Positions 38,117 to 48,555 of a stretch of DNA of 64,000 nucleotides are shown here, piece by piece. A model generated the notes under the pieces. It had not been told where the DNA came from, did not search any database, and was given only the letters and a program-made list of their open reading frames with translations. The first letter of the stretch is position 1. Every line of letters begins with the position of its first letter. The position numbers and the translations under genes are program-made. This stretch comes from Trichomonas vaginalis G3 (taxonomy: Eukaryota; Parabasalia; Trichomonadida; Trichomonadidae), in assembly GCF_026262505.1 (NCBI RefSeq), contig NC_067207.1:20986082-21050081 (forward strand), in the 5' to 3' direction.

Positions 38117-40363
38117 ATGACAGCAACAAACGACAGCCGCAACTTTATCGTTTCTGATGAAAAAGTTATTGATTCATTAGTTGAGGAATTAGCTGAGGAA
38201 TTAGTTGTGGCAGAAACTAAAACCCTCAACGAAAGAATTGGTGAAAACAAGGTTGATTTACATAACTACCTCAAACACGATGGAGGAAGAGGAAGGAAAA
38301 CTGGTATGGCTTTATTAGTAAATAAAATTTCAAATTTAACGATTATAGATGTTGATATCAATAAATCGTACAATGATGAACTTAAAGAAACGGTCAGAAA
38401 AGACATTTTATCAAAACTTTCGGATAAAGATGTTATTGTTAAAACCGCTTCTGGAGGTCTTCACATTTATTGCAACACTAATTTCTTCTATGCAGTTTCG
38501 AACAGAATGATTAAATGTTATTCCTGCAATGATTATGATATCGATATCATGACTTCTATTGATGATTCAAAACGTTCATTAGTAGTTATGGCTGATTCAA
38601 GAGTTCGAAAGAATGCAACAGAACCAATCAGTACATACTCATTCATTCGTGGAAGTTATGATTCATCATTAACTAGAACAGTGAATGATATATTAAATGA
38701 TTTGAATATTAAGGTAAGAGTTGAACAGAAGAACGAAGAAATAAAGAGTATAATGAATGAAAACAAAGATGTAAACATTGACGATAAACTTGCCCAGAGC
38801 ATAGTTGATGGTATCTGTGATTTTGAAGTACATAATGACGGTGGAAACATGAATTTAGAAAAAGAAGTTACATTATTCACACTGTTTCAAGCTATTAATT
38901 CATTACCCAATCATTTGATTAATGAAGCATACGATAACGTTTATAACTTCTGCAGTTTAACAGAAAATGCAAAAAGTAATTTTGAAAAAGCACGTAATAG
39001 ATATGCACATTTAATGACTTCTCCATTTGTTTTGGTGAAGATTCTAAAACTATATCAAAAGGAATATTATGATGAATATGTTTTACCTTTATTACGTAAG
39101 CCAAAAATAACATTTGACATCAAACTTGATGACTCGTTTTTGATAACAGATATTAGACGCAAGGCTGAAAATCATCAGTATAAAAACAGTTCTGAAGTAA
39201 TTGAGGATTTATCACGTGTAATCCGTTTTGTAGATTGTGGAAACAAATATTTCATTCAGAAAGATTACAACATACACGATAAAATGAATCAAATATCATT
39301 CGTTCTTCAATCAAACATGAAAGAGTCACTTAAAATGATTAAATTATTTAAAGAAGAAGGTAAAACAATAACAGCATGGGACGTACTACTAAATCAATTG
39401 TCTTCATTAACTGTTAAGGGTGTTTGCTTTAAATCTGATTCCCCCGATGTTTTCTCAACGTTTCAAGGTTATAAATACAACATTCTCGAAAAGCTTGATT
39501 ACTCAAAAATTGAGATGTTTATGAATTTCATTAAAGAAGCCATTTGTGATAATAACGATGAAGTGTATAAATACCTACTCGGCTGGATTGCATCAATGAT
39601 TCAACATCCTGGAATCAAGAATGAAACAGCAATTATTTTGAAAGGACTTCAGGGAATAGGTAAAAACAGATTCACTGACATTATTTCTGAACTTCTCGCT
39701 GGTTATTCATGCAAAAACATTACCGAAATAGGTGAGCTAACGGGTAATTTCAATTCAGTAGTTGAGAATAAAATGTTTCTTGTACTTAATGAACTGAAGA
39801 ATGTAGGTGAAGACAGACTCGCAAACTTCAACGCTTTGAAATCAATTATTACGGATAATGAGATTAGAATTAATGAAAAGAATCAACCCAGAAGAACAGC
39901 ACAAAACGTTGCCAATTTCATTTTCGTAACTAACAACGTTTACCCTGTCAAAATTGAAGTTGGAGACAGAAGATATGTAGTTTTAAGAGTTAATGGTAAA
40001 TTTAAGGGTCAATTTGATTACTTCAAGAATTTGATGAATTCATGCACAAAGGAATTTTATGATAATTTACTGACGTATTTTATGCAATATGACCTTTCAT
40101 CATTTAATGTACGAATCATTCCGATGACTGAAGCCAAACAAGATTTAATTGAATTATCAACAAATCCTTTAGATGTATGGATAAATACACATTATGATGA
40201 ATTGTGTGCAGGTATGAAGTGTAAAAATGCGCTATTCTGCAAACCATCAGACATGAAAGACAAGAATTTCCAAATGAGTATTAAGGATAAATGTGATAGG
40301 AAACAAAGAAAAATAGATGGTAAACAGACATGGTATTATGTTTTGAAAAAAGAAATGAAATGA
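38117..40363 (+). CDS. Primase-polymerase / superfamily 3 helicase
   Basis: This 748-residue protein looks whole. Near residues 70-120 the segments NLTIIDVDINKSY and KTASGGLHIYC match the bifunctional PrimPol-type primase domain, followed by a small Cys motif CYSC. The middle is a D5-like helical linker. The C-terminal third is an SF3 helicase: Walker A GLQGIGKNRF (near 510), Walker B MFLVLNELKN (near 553) and motif C NFIFVTNN (near 607). Such proteins initiate and unwind replication forks in virophages, giant viruses and plasmids. It begins after TATAAATG. It is boxed between inverted iteron arrays and a 27-bp direct repeat, as if it were a unit inserted in the Polinton. Confidence 0.9.
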   Translation: MTATNDSRNFIVSDEKVIDSLVEELAEELVVAETKTLNERIGENKVDLHNYLKHDGGRGRKTGMALLVNKISNLTIIDVDINKSYNDELKETVRKDILSKLSDKDVIVKTASGGLHIYCNTNFFYAVSNRMIKCYSCNDYDIDIMTSIDDSKRSLVVMADSRVRKNATEPISTYSFIRGSYDSSLTRTVNDILNDLNIKVRVEQKNEEIKSIMNENKDVNIDDKLAQSIVDGICDFEVHNDGGNMNLEKEVTLFTLFQAINSLPNHLINEAYDNVYNFCSLTENAKSNFEKARNRYAHLMTSPFVLVKILKLYQKEYYDEYVLPLLRKPKITFDIKLDDSFLITDIRRKAENHQYKNSSEVIEDLSRVIRFVDCGNKYFIQKDYNIHDKMNQISFVLQSNMKESLKMIKLFKEEGKTITAWDVLLNQLSSLTVKGVCFKSDSPDVFSTFQGYKYNILEKLDYSKIEMFMNFIKEAICDNNDEVYKYLLGWIASMIQHPGIKNETAIILKGLQGIGKNRFTDIISELLAGYSCKNITEIGELTGNFNSVVENKMFLVLNELKNVGEDRLANFNALKSIITDNEIRINEKNQPRRTAQNVANFIFVTNNVYPVKIEVGDRRYVVLRVNGKFKGQFDYFKNLMNSCTKEFYDNLLTYFMQYDLSSFNVRIIPMTEAKQDLIELSTNPLDVWINTHYDELCAGMKCKNALFCKPSDMKDKNFQMSIKDKCDRKQRKIDGKQTWYYVLKKEMK

Positions 40364-40478
40364 TTATATAAACAGGTTGAACCAAACGATAATGAGGATT
40401 CATTTACTGACGATGAAATACCTATAAATGAAGCTTTATAAAGTATGATTTGAATTTATTTTTGCATTAATCCCACTA

Positions 40479-40915
40479 TGTTGTTGTCAAAATGTCATGT
40501 TGTCTCATTTTTTCGGAAAAGTTAATGTAACCTGGTGACCTGGTGACCCGGTGACCCCTTCAGTTCTTCAAAAATAATTAATAAATACCTTCCTCATTAA
40601 TGTTTTCAGTTCTTCAATAATGCTTCATAAGTACCTCTCCCTATGTTGTTGTCAAAATGTCATGTTGTCTCATTTTTTTCGGAAAAGTTAATGTAACCTG
40701 GTGACCTGGTGACCCGGTGACCCCTTCAGTTCTTCAAAAATAATTAATAAATACCTTCCTCATTAATGTTTTCAGTTCTTCAATAATGCTTCATAAGTAC
40801 CTCTCCCTATGTTGTTGTCAAAATGTCATGTTGTCTCATTTTTTCGGAAAAGTTAATGTAACCTGGTGACCTGGTGACCCGGTGACCCCTTCAGTTCTTC
40901 AAAAATAATTAATTA
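40479..40915 (-). repeat. GGTCACC iteron blocks, right side (three blocks)
   Basis: Three blocks (from about 40479, 40641 and 40811) are the reverse complement of the left blocks. Each carries AACCTGGTGACC and GGTGACCCGGTGACC. They are separated by a common spacer with TTCTTCAATAATGCTTCATA, which in the left array has the same orientation as here. Confidence 0.9.
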
Positions 40916-40936
40916 TTGAAGAACTTGAAAACATTA

Positions 40937-40963
40937 ATGATAAAATAACTGATAACAAAATTT
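40937..40963 (+). repeat. 27-bp direct repeat, right copy
   Basis: Identical to 37753-37779. It directly follows the last iteron block and precedes the small gene at 40977. Confidence 0.9.
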
Positions 40964-40976
40964 AATTTTTATATAA

Positions 40977-41093
40977 ATGGATACCCCACAAGCTCAAAAT
41001 TTACCACGAATCATAACAAGGGAGGAAATGATAAAAATGATGCAAGAACGAATTAAAAACAACAAACCCAGAAGGGTTCGGGAAGAGGAATAA
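40977..41093 (+). CDS. 38-residue basic peptide gene
   Basis: Short open frame MDTPQAQNLPRIITREEMIK ending in a basic RRVREEE tail. It starts in a TAAATG context after an AT-rich stretch like that of other genes of the element. It resembles the end of the gene at 37582. Function unknown, and coding status is uncertain because of size. Confidence 0.4.
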   Translation: MDTPQAQNLPRIITREEMIKMMQERIKNNKPRRVREEE

Positions 41094-41096
41094 AAA

Positions 41097-41369
41097 TTAA
41101 ATTTGGATTGAGTTTAAAAATTCATCTTTATTAAATTCATCTCTTCCAATCAATTTATTTATTCTATTAAATTCTTTTATTTTTGCTTCACTCAGTTTAA
41201 GGATTGAACGGTAAGTTTTTAATTTTTCGATTATTTCTTTCCTCTCTTTATCGTTTTCAGCCCCACCACATTGCAGCTTCTTTTTGTAATAGCTTATTTT
41301 TGATTTAATGCTGTTTAGTTTCTTTTTATATTCATCGCCAGGACTGTTGGATGCTTCATTGTCACTCAT
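41097..41369 (-). CDS. 90-residue coiled-coil protein
   Basis: Small charged protein (MSDNEASNSPGDEYKKKLNS) almost wholly predicted as coiled coil, with many Lys and Glu. It is just downstream of the integrase on the same strand, 20 bases away. Family unknown. The frame looks whole. Confidence 0.5.
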   Translation of the reverse strand: MSDNEASNSPGDEYKKKLNSIKSKISYYKKKLQCGGAENDKERKEIIEKLKTYRSILKLSEAKIKEFNRINKLIGRDEFNKDEFLNSIQI

Positions 41370-41389
41370 TTCTTACGAAATAAAAAAAA

Positions 41390-42904
41390 TTAAATATTAT
41401 TTAAATATAATGGAGTAATAAAATAAATCGGAATTTCTATTAATTTATTGTCAACTTCAACTAATGCATTGCCGTTAATATATCTAACAAATTCAGCAAT
41501 TGTGTCAAATCTTCGTCTTCTTTTTGTCATTGATTTATCAGTTTTTCCATAATCGAGATGAATCAAAACTTTATCCCCTTGTTTAAAATTCATGAGCCCC
41601 GAATTAATTTGTTCACGTTTAACATCATTCAACCTTTCCATTTGTTTTCTAATATATTCCCATTCTTTTGAAATATCATTTTTCATTTCCACTGGTTTCA
41701 TGTTTATAGTTCTATGCCATGTATTATTGTAATAATATACTAACTGCTGTATGATGGAGTCATGATTTCCATCCCAGTATATCTGACCGTTAACCACTAA
41801 CGCATCTCTAAGAGTTCTCATTACCGCATCAACTATTTTATTATGAAACGTATATGGAGAAGATGAGAAGTAAAAATTAATTTGTGGGAAATAATGAGCC
41901 ATAGCTGCCTGAAATCCTTTATCACCATCACCCCTGATATTATCCACCCTTTCATGATCTAGTAAGTATTGAATAGCTCTTCTTGTTTCCTGTTCTGTTT
42001 TCCCTTTCACTGGAATGCAATATAAATATCTAGTGTTAATGTTAATGGCAAATAAATAAGTAACTTTTCCTTTTGAATATTCTAAATGATCGATTTCGTA
42101 TGAATATGGATATGGTGCAAATGAGGGGCGACTAAATTTTTCCTTTAACGGTTGAATTTTTGGGTCAATTGGTTTATTTAATATCTTGAAATCCTTTTTA
42201 AAATCTTTTTGCTTCTTTAATGTTTGAAATGGATATAATAAAGTGAATGATGAAGGATTAACTGAAGGAGGTTTTGGTATTGTAAGTGATTTAATTTTAT
42301 CTGCTTTGATTTTGGATGATGAAGTTTTGGATTTCATTCCTCCTTTCATTAATTCTGGATGTATTTTATTCATTTGTTTTAAATATACTGTATATAAAGG
42401 TTTGATATACTTTCCCGCTTCGAGTTTATGTTGAAGGATGAATTCCAAAAGTTGATCTTCATTTAAAACTTGGGTTGAACATGGTTTAACTAATGAATCA
42501 TAAATTAAAGCTTGTGCTTCATTTATGGTCTGAAGGACCTGGGTGTTTTGCGCTTTTTGTTTTTGTTCCCTTGATTTTTGCGGCTCAGGATTATATAATT
42601 TATATAATTCATCAATATCTTCTTCTGTTAATACTTTATTTTTGAAATCTTTCAACTGTTTAAGTTGTGATTTAGTTTTTCCCTTTACATATTCATTATT
42701 TTTAATTTTGTCTTTAATTTTAGAAATTATTTTATCATGATATTTCAAAATTTCATTTTTATAATACGGATAATAATAATCCATATCATCACCCGTTATA
42801 TTGTTATTATGTTTTTGGAGATATGCTTTTAATTCATAATAACTAAGAAAGTTTTGATTAAATACTAAATCATCAATTAAAATTTTTAAATTTATGGTAT
42901 CCAT
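41390..42904 (-). CDS. Retroviral-type (c-) integrase of Polinton 1
   Basis: A 504-residue integrase that looks whole. The N-terminal half is an unassigned, Lys-rich region. The rve core spans about residues 270-410: SYEIDHLEYSKGKVTYLFAI, then NIRGDGDKGFQAAMAHYF and the helix VDAVMRTLRDALVVN. The C-terminal part (GDKVLIHLDYGKTDKSMTKR) is an SH3/chromo-like end. It inserts the element DNA into the host genome with short target duplications. Start context TATATAAATG. It is followed by the coiled-coil gene and lies downstream of the polymerase on the same strand. Confidence 0.9.
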   Translation of the reverse strand: MDTINLKILIDDLVFNQNFLSYYELKAYLQKHNNNITGDDMDYYYPYYKNEILKYHDKIISKIKDKIKNNEYVKGKTKSQLKQLKDFKNKVLTEEDIDELYKLYNPEPQKSREQKQKAQNTQVLQTINEAQALIYDSLVKPCSTQVLNEDQLLEFILQHKLEAGKYIKPLYTVYLKQMNKIHPELMKGGMKSKTSSSKIKADKIKSLTIPKPPSVNPSSFTLLYPFQTLKKQKDFKKDFKILNKPIDPKIQPLKEKFSRPSFAPYPYSYEIDHLEYSKGKVTYLFAININTRYLYCIPVKGKTEQETRRAIQYLLDHERVDNIRGDGDKGFQAAMAHYFPQINFYFSSSPYTFHNKIVDAVMRTLRDALVVNGQIYWDGNHDSIIQQLVYYYNNTWHRTINMKPVEMKNDISKEWEYIRKQMERLNDVKREQINSGLMNFKQGDKVLIHLDYGKTDKSMTKRRRRFDTIAEFVRYINGNALVEVDNKLIEIPIYFITPLYLNNI

Positions 42905-42997
42905 TTATATAAAAATAAAATAAATGTTTAAGGGTGCCCACCTCTTTGATCAAGAATCAAAAGCATTATTTACATATTGAATCACCTCATTAATGTA

Positions 42998-45900
42998 TCA
43001 AATAAATGGCATACAACATCCATTTTCACAACATACAGCCTTAGTGTGTGCTCCTGTTAATGCAGTCTTACCGATTGTTAAGCGAGTCATCGACCTGTTT
43101 TTAAGTTGTAAATTAATATTCTGACCATCAAATATCACTTTATCATTTATTATATCCAAATAATTTTTAGGTGTTAATCGTTTATTTTGTCGTAAACTAA
43201 CACCTTTCATTTTTTGTGCAATCTTTTTAAAATCACTTCCATCAATTGAACCGTTGAATGATGTATAACACTTAGGGCATAAAGCAACCATGTTATCACC
43301 TTGTTTCTCAATTGCTAAACCCAATAACTTCTTCTCATGTGCTTTTTCTTCGGCTTTATTCTTTAATTTAGGTTTAAATTTCTCATCAAAACAGAAGAAA
43401 TCAAATGGTGCGAATTTGAAAATGTTTTTATCATAAAATTGTTTATCGGTTACAATTGCTTGAAATGCTTGAGTGTTAGGAAGATTTGGGTCGCCAGCGA
43501 TTGCCCAATAAGATGAATCAGTATCACCTTCAATGAAATGAAAACGATTAACATCCATGCATTTATACATAAAATCATAAATGAAAACCAAATACCAGTA
43601 TTTAGCATTATCTAAAGTGAAGAATGCCTCTTGTAAACATGTTTCACATCTATAAAATCTATCTTTGAGCATCATTTGATATGTATCTTCACCTATTTCT
43701 CTTATGTTTTTAAACTTATTTGACATACATGCAACGCGTGCCTTCTGTGCATTCATTATTTTAGTCTTTGTGTAATTTTGTGTATTCATTGCATCGTAAC
43801 CATATGATCCATTAAGCGAAATCTTGCAAAATAAACTTTTTCCTTTATTTCCTTCTAATTCAGCCTTTTGTCTTTCGTTCATAAATTTGTTCGCAAATTC
43901 ATTAAAACAAGTGTTTTTAGTAAATGTTAAAATTGATTGAATATCATCAATGATAAAATGAAATCTGTCTATTAGACACCAAAGATAATAAGAAGAAAAT
44001 GGTTGATATTGGTTGTGTGTTGATGCTAACTGAGTTAATTTTCTCTGTTTCTGGTCAACTGGTAGATTGTTTGATTTCATGTAATTATACATAAAACTAC
44101 CAATTGTTTTTTCATCTGTGATAATATCTAAATTTCTTATTATCGGTAAAAAGTTTATGTAATCATTAATGTATTTTTCATCAATGTGACCCTTTACTTC
44201 AGCCACGAATAAAGTATTTTTTTTTTCTAAATTCCAATGCTTTTGCTTTCTTTGTTGCTGTATCACAAATGATAACACCATTCAATCTTCCCGGCATATA
44301 CATTTTATGGTCAGTATATTGAATGAAACATCATGAGGATTAGATGAAATGATGAAGGATATAATGAATTAAAAATCAACACCAACGAAATGATCATGAT
44401 GTTGGTGGTGTCCTCATTTGATACAGTTTTAGTTTCTGGATATATATGCAAGTTTATTAATGTGTGTGATTCTTTAAGATTAACACGATGTTGAACATTT
44501 GATAGACCACCAGTAATTCCATTACGGAGAATGTGATAAGCTTCAACTGAATCTAAAGTCATTGGTAAATTATTTTTTAATGCATAATTTCTTAAATTGA
44601 TTCTTAAACGTTGAACATTTCATCTTTATTTGATTTTACGACATTGCAATAACAACACATTAACTGACAATTTTCTTTGGTATGTGGTTTTTCATTATCG
44701 ATTCTATCCAATGTTGGTTTATTTGCATATGTAAACGCTTTACCACACATTTTGCATTTAGATGAAAGGATTAAATCGTGATAGTATTGAAAATCATCCA
44801 TTGAAACATTATTTTTAGTATCCCTTTTTGCTTTTTCATCTTGTTTCTTATATGATTCAATTTTATATTTCCAATACTTTTTCGTTAATTCAAAACTTGA
44901 TTCTATCTCTTCCTCAGGATATTTTTCATTATGATTAAAGTCTTTATATACTAAAGCGTAACGAATCATTGAAGCATTCGATGATAAAGAAAGATTATGA
45001 AGCATATCAATTTTATAAACAAATGTTTCTTCAATAATTTTATCAATTGGGTCAATCATAATTTCAACATCTTTATTGCAATAATGAATAAAATATTCTA
45101 ATCTATTCTTAAAGTTTTTAGCATCATTGAGATATATTTGATAATCACTATCTGATATAGTTTCTTGAGTTAATGCTGAATAAAATGAATCTTGAGTGAA
45201 TGGTTCCACTTTATATAATTCTTCTTCGTAATTTTCCCACGTGATAAATTGATAAGGGAAAAAGGATTTAACACGTGATTTATTGTTTCCGAAATCTTGA
45301 GTGAATTGGTCTAATGTCCACCCGCTATATAATTTCTGATGTCAATAAATCTTAATTCATATGGAACGTTTGTTTTCTTTACAATGATTTGCTTAAATTG
45401 TGAAGATGAACCCAGCATTAATTTTATTTTCCATTTTGCAGTGTTTAAATCATGAAGAATTAAATTTAAATCAAACTTTCCCGAATTAAAACCTATGATA
45501 TTCACTTTATTAAATTCCTCATCTAGAAGTTCTTTAAATGCTTCCTTCTGTTTTTCATTTAATGTATGAGACAAAGTCCCCACCGTTTGCGGCTTCAATA
45601 ATTCATTGTATTGTTCAATATTTGATTCAACAACTAATGAACAGGTTGAAAATAAAAACTCAATCCAATCAGAAATAAAAGAATCACTCGAAGTTAAGCA
45701 AAAATTCCTCGTATATGTTTTATCGTTTAATTTAACCGTTGATGATACCATGAATGGTTTTAAGTAAGCATTCAAAGTTGCACACTCAGAAAGTTGTAAT
45801 TCTTCTTTAGTCTCTAATGTTTCAAAGTCAAAAGTAATATAATATCTTGTCGGTTGATAATATTCCTGCAAATTGTGAGCTAATAACCACTGATATATCT

Positions 45901-46460
45901 TCTGTTCGTAATATGTGGTGCATATGGTTGCTGTGTCTTTTGCAATGAACGTCTTGAATTAATCTTCCATTATTTTCTTTACATTTCTCACAATGCTTTA
46001 AAAATCTTCTTTGGTTTTTCCTTTCTGGATCATCACGGATAGAATAAACTTCTTCTTTACAATATGGACAAACTTTATAGCCGGTGAGTGCTTCAACGTC
46101 TGTTATTCTGTCAGCGTGAAGTTTTCCACATGGACTCTGTGTTAATAAAATATTTACTGTTTCAAATTCTGGATCTATCATTATTGATTCCACTAATGGA
46201 AAGTCTACCTTATTTATGTCCACGTCTTCTGGTTGAGGATCACAATAATAGAAATCAATATTAACATTTAACATTCTCGCTAATCTCTCACTTTCTGATG
46301 AAATGTCAAACCCTTCATATGCATCTATTGCTTCATTTAAATAGCTTCTACGAGTTTTAGGATTAACACCATCAGGAATGTTATAGAAGCGTTTAAATAA
46401 CCTTCTACCTTCTGCTCTAATTTGATTATCATTCATTTTAGCTGTTCCGTTTTTGTTCAT
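42998..46460 (-). pseudogene. Protein-primed family B DNA polymerase of Polinton 1, broken
   Basis: The region encodes the Polinton polymerase, from MNKNGTAKMNDNQIRAEGRR at the start to the C-terminus. Exonuclease signature YYITFDFETLET, palm motif LNGSYGY and the catalytic EGDTDSSYWA are visible. Cys-rich segments occur near the start (KVCPYC) and within the middle, where an HNH-like motif also lies. Broken, about four breaks, so not functional. It shares the strand with integrase, as in many Polintons. Start context ACATAAATG. Confidence 0.85.
44604..44800 (-). other. HNH/zinc-binding motif within the polymerase region
   Basis: The segment has CKMCGKAF, then PTLDRIDNEKPHTKENC and LMCCYCNVVKSN. 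Two CxxC pairs with DRIDN and a central His-Thr fit an HNH endonuclease fold. It lies between the exonuclease and palm parts of the polymerase. Whether it is a domain of the polymerase or an inserted gene is unclear. Confidence 0.6.
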
Positions 46461-46509
46461 TTATGTAAGAATAAAAAATTAAAAAATAAATAAAAATAAA
46501 GTTTATTTT

Positions 46510-47430
46510 TTAAAGCCCATAAAATGAATTAAGAACACATAAATTTTTATCATCTGCGACGTGACGAATACATTTTAATTTACTCAAGAATGCGTACCCT
46601 GATACATTAAATCTAATTCCTGTCTTATTTAATTTCACAACTTTGAAAAGGAATGTATGAATAGCTATAAAATGATGAGAAGATGTTTTATGGGTTGCTT
46701 CCATTTTTTCTGAAATAAATGAATAAATATAATGTTTATAAGTTTTCATATCTTTTATGTTCTTAATAACGAATGGTATAGACCTTTCAACTTCATCTTC
46801 CTTCGGTGCTGTTCTTTCATATGAAACATTATTGGTATCTTCAAAATGAAACCACAATCACACAAAATTTTATATGTTCCAATGGTTTCTTTTGATATTT
46901 TATCTAATAAATCAAAAACTTTATCAACACCTGTGCATTTATTTAAATAATAATTTGTGTAAATATCATGATCTTCTTTCTTAATCGTATTAGTTGCATA
47001 TGTCACGTTTTTAAGAGCTTTTTTGAATTTCTCAGAATCGAGAGGCGGTGAAAGTAAGATACAAGGGTATTCTTCATTATCAATAAATTGTAACTTATGT
47101 TTACGAATAAATTTAATACCTTCTTCTGAAAGTGTTTCGTCTATTTCACCATCTAATAAATTTTGTGTTGATTCTGAGACATAATTTTTATATCTTTCTT
47201 CATGAGATTTCTGAACTTCTGATTCTGAAGCTGGGATATTCATTAAACCCTCTACTTCATTTTCATTATATTTTTCAACTTCTCTTAATTCCTTAATTTT
47301 TTCATCTATTTCATCTCTTATTTTTTCCAGTCTTTCAATTTCATCATATTCATCATCTTTAATCCGTTCTTCATAATATTCAGGGAAAACATCAGGTTCT
47401 TTAGGTTTTTCTTCTTCAGATGTGAGTTAG
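46510..47430 (-). pseudogene. Unidentified Polinton 1 gene, broken at the element junction
   Basis: A protein with an acidic coiled-coil N-terminal part (IKDDEYDEIERLEKIRDEID) and a C-terminal part with Cys/His residues. No start codon is found before the reading frame meets the junction near 47425, so the gene appears cut by element 2. Family not recognised. Broken, about two breaks beside the cut. Confidence 0.5.
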
Positions 47431-47432
47431 TA

Positions 47433-47490
47433 TACAAGTCTTGGGTACGGCGGCACTGCGTTCCACCTTACCCAATACTTGTGAATTTGA
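47433..47490. repeat. GC-rich hairpin at the Polinton junction
   Basis: CAAGTCTTGGGTA pairs with TACCCAATACTTG (one mismatch) around a GC-rich loop that contains CGGCGGCACTGCG. It is far richer in GC than everything near it. It may belong to the terminal repeat of element 2. Confidence 0.7.
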
Positions 47491-47507
47491 CACTTTACAA
47501 AGCCGCC

Positions 47508-47592
47508 ACCCACTTCACTAACGAACTCACTAATGTAAAAAATAAACGTTCTCACTATCGTTCTCACTAACAACTTCACTAATGTTCTCATA
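47508..47592. repeat. Subterminal TTC(T)CACTAA iterons
   Basis: About six copies of the motif (A/T)CTCACTAA or TTCACTAA(T/C)G, separated by a few bases, lie between the junction hairpin and the first gene of element 2. Confidence 0.7.
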
Positions 47593-47872
47593 AATTTTCC
47601 TCAATATCTTCATCATCAGTGTTAACCCTATTGTAGTCATACTTGAAGCCATAAACTTTCTCTAACTTCTTAACGTACAATTTACATAACTTACCTTCGT
47701 CATCGTATGGTTTAATGATATAACTATTTCTATCTTTATACACAGTCAATGAAAAGTCAACTGGTCTCGGATGTATTTGAAAGAACATGTTATGCTCAGG
47801 AAGGAAGAATAAATGTTTAAATGTATGTTTGTTATACTGTGGAATTCGAATGAGTTGCTTTTGTTCTGTCAT
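47588..47872 (-). CDS. 94-residue protein at the start of element 2
   Basis: Starts MTEQKQLIRIPQYNKHTFKH in a TAAATG context and is mostly beta-like with an acidic tail. The family is unknown to me. The frame looks whole. The AATAAAAATTT-rich upstream stretch is like that of other element genes. Confidence 0.5.
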   Translation of the reverse strand: MTEQKQLIRIPQYNKHTFKHLFFLPEHNMFFQIHPRPVDFSLTVYKDRNSYIIKPYDDEGKLCKLYVKKLEKVYGFKYDYNRVNTDDEDIEENL

Positions 47873-47982
47873 TTACATCCAAATAAAAATTTTCAGTAAA
47901 ATAAAAAATAAACTTAAAAATTAATAATATCACCACTCCCACACGTATGAAAACATAGCACAAAAATAAATTTAGGTGAAGT

Positions 47983-47996
47983 GGTGAGATCTCACC
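47983..47996. promoter_or_regulatory. GGTGAGATCTCACC palindrome, copy A
   Basis: Perfect 14-bp palindrome followed by TCTTTTTTCACCTGTTTTTT, in the same direction as copy B. It lies between two minus-strand genes. Confidence 0.85.
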
Positions 47997-48033
47997 TCTT
48001 TTTTCACCTGTTTTTTCACCCTGTTGAATTCAT

Positions 48034-48555
48034 TGCTTTAATAACTCTCTTCTTGGTTTCTTTTTAGTTGCTTTCTTCACGTCTGTCTCCAACTTGACTG
48101 TCTTTCTTCTTCGTCCATAATGATACCAGTTACTTCCACCAGTCAATGGGTCAAATGGTCGTTCATAAAGGTTTCCATACATTCCATAGGGACCATACGG
48201 AAGAACTACTAGTGGAGCGAAACATTTTCTTTAGTTCCATCGACTCTATTTAAATGCATTGTTTCCCCTTTCATCTGGCCATTAAAGTCTTTTGCGTGTT
48301 TTGCAAACTCATCGTCCTTTCCTAAAGCATTTTCTGACTCAGTCGCAACCAAATTGGATGCTTTATTTATGAGCCCTATTTTATTTAATCTTAACTTCTT
48401 TGCAACCCAGCCTCCAATCTTCCTTTATTTGCATCTAATGTCTTTGAAACCCTTCCTCCACTCATTTTATTTACTGCGTCATAAGCTCCAAGTGCTTTTG
48501 CTCCAAATGCTAATGCTTTTGTTCCCATTGCGCCTAAAGCTGCCCAAGCTACCAT
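48034..48555 (-). pseudogene. Small Ala/Gly-rich virion-like gene, broken
   Basis: Begins MVAWAALGAMGTKALAFGAK on the minus strand, an Ala/Gly-rich hydrophobic helix followed by basic sequence. It may be a minor capsid or core protein, comparable in place to the pVI-like genes of element 1. Broken, about four breaks. Confidence 0.45.

Larger units (their letters stand above)
28430..47424. mobile_element. Polinton/Maverick element 1 (fossil, about 19 kb)
   Basis: A virus-like Polinton with its gene set in this order: small end gene, pVI-like gene, capsid, packaging ATPase, structural genes, penton-like gene, fibre, primase-helicase, integrase, family B DNA polymerase and an unknown gene. Capsid, ATPase, penton-like and polymerase genes are broken, with well over ten breaks in total. 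Fibre, helicase and integrase look whole. The left limit is uncertain (28430 or the palindrome's left edge at 27633). The right limit is where element 2 appears to start. A small MITE sits in one gene. Age is moderate: genes are readable but decayed. It cannot be a whole element as seen here. Confidence 0.88.
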
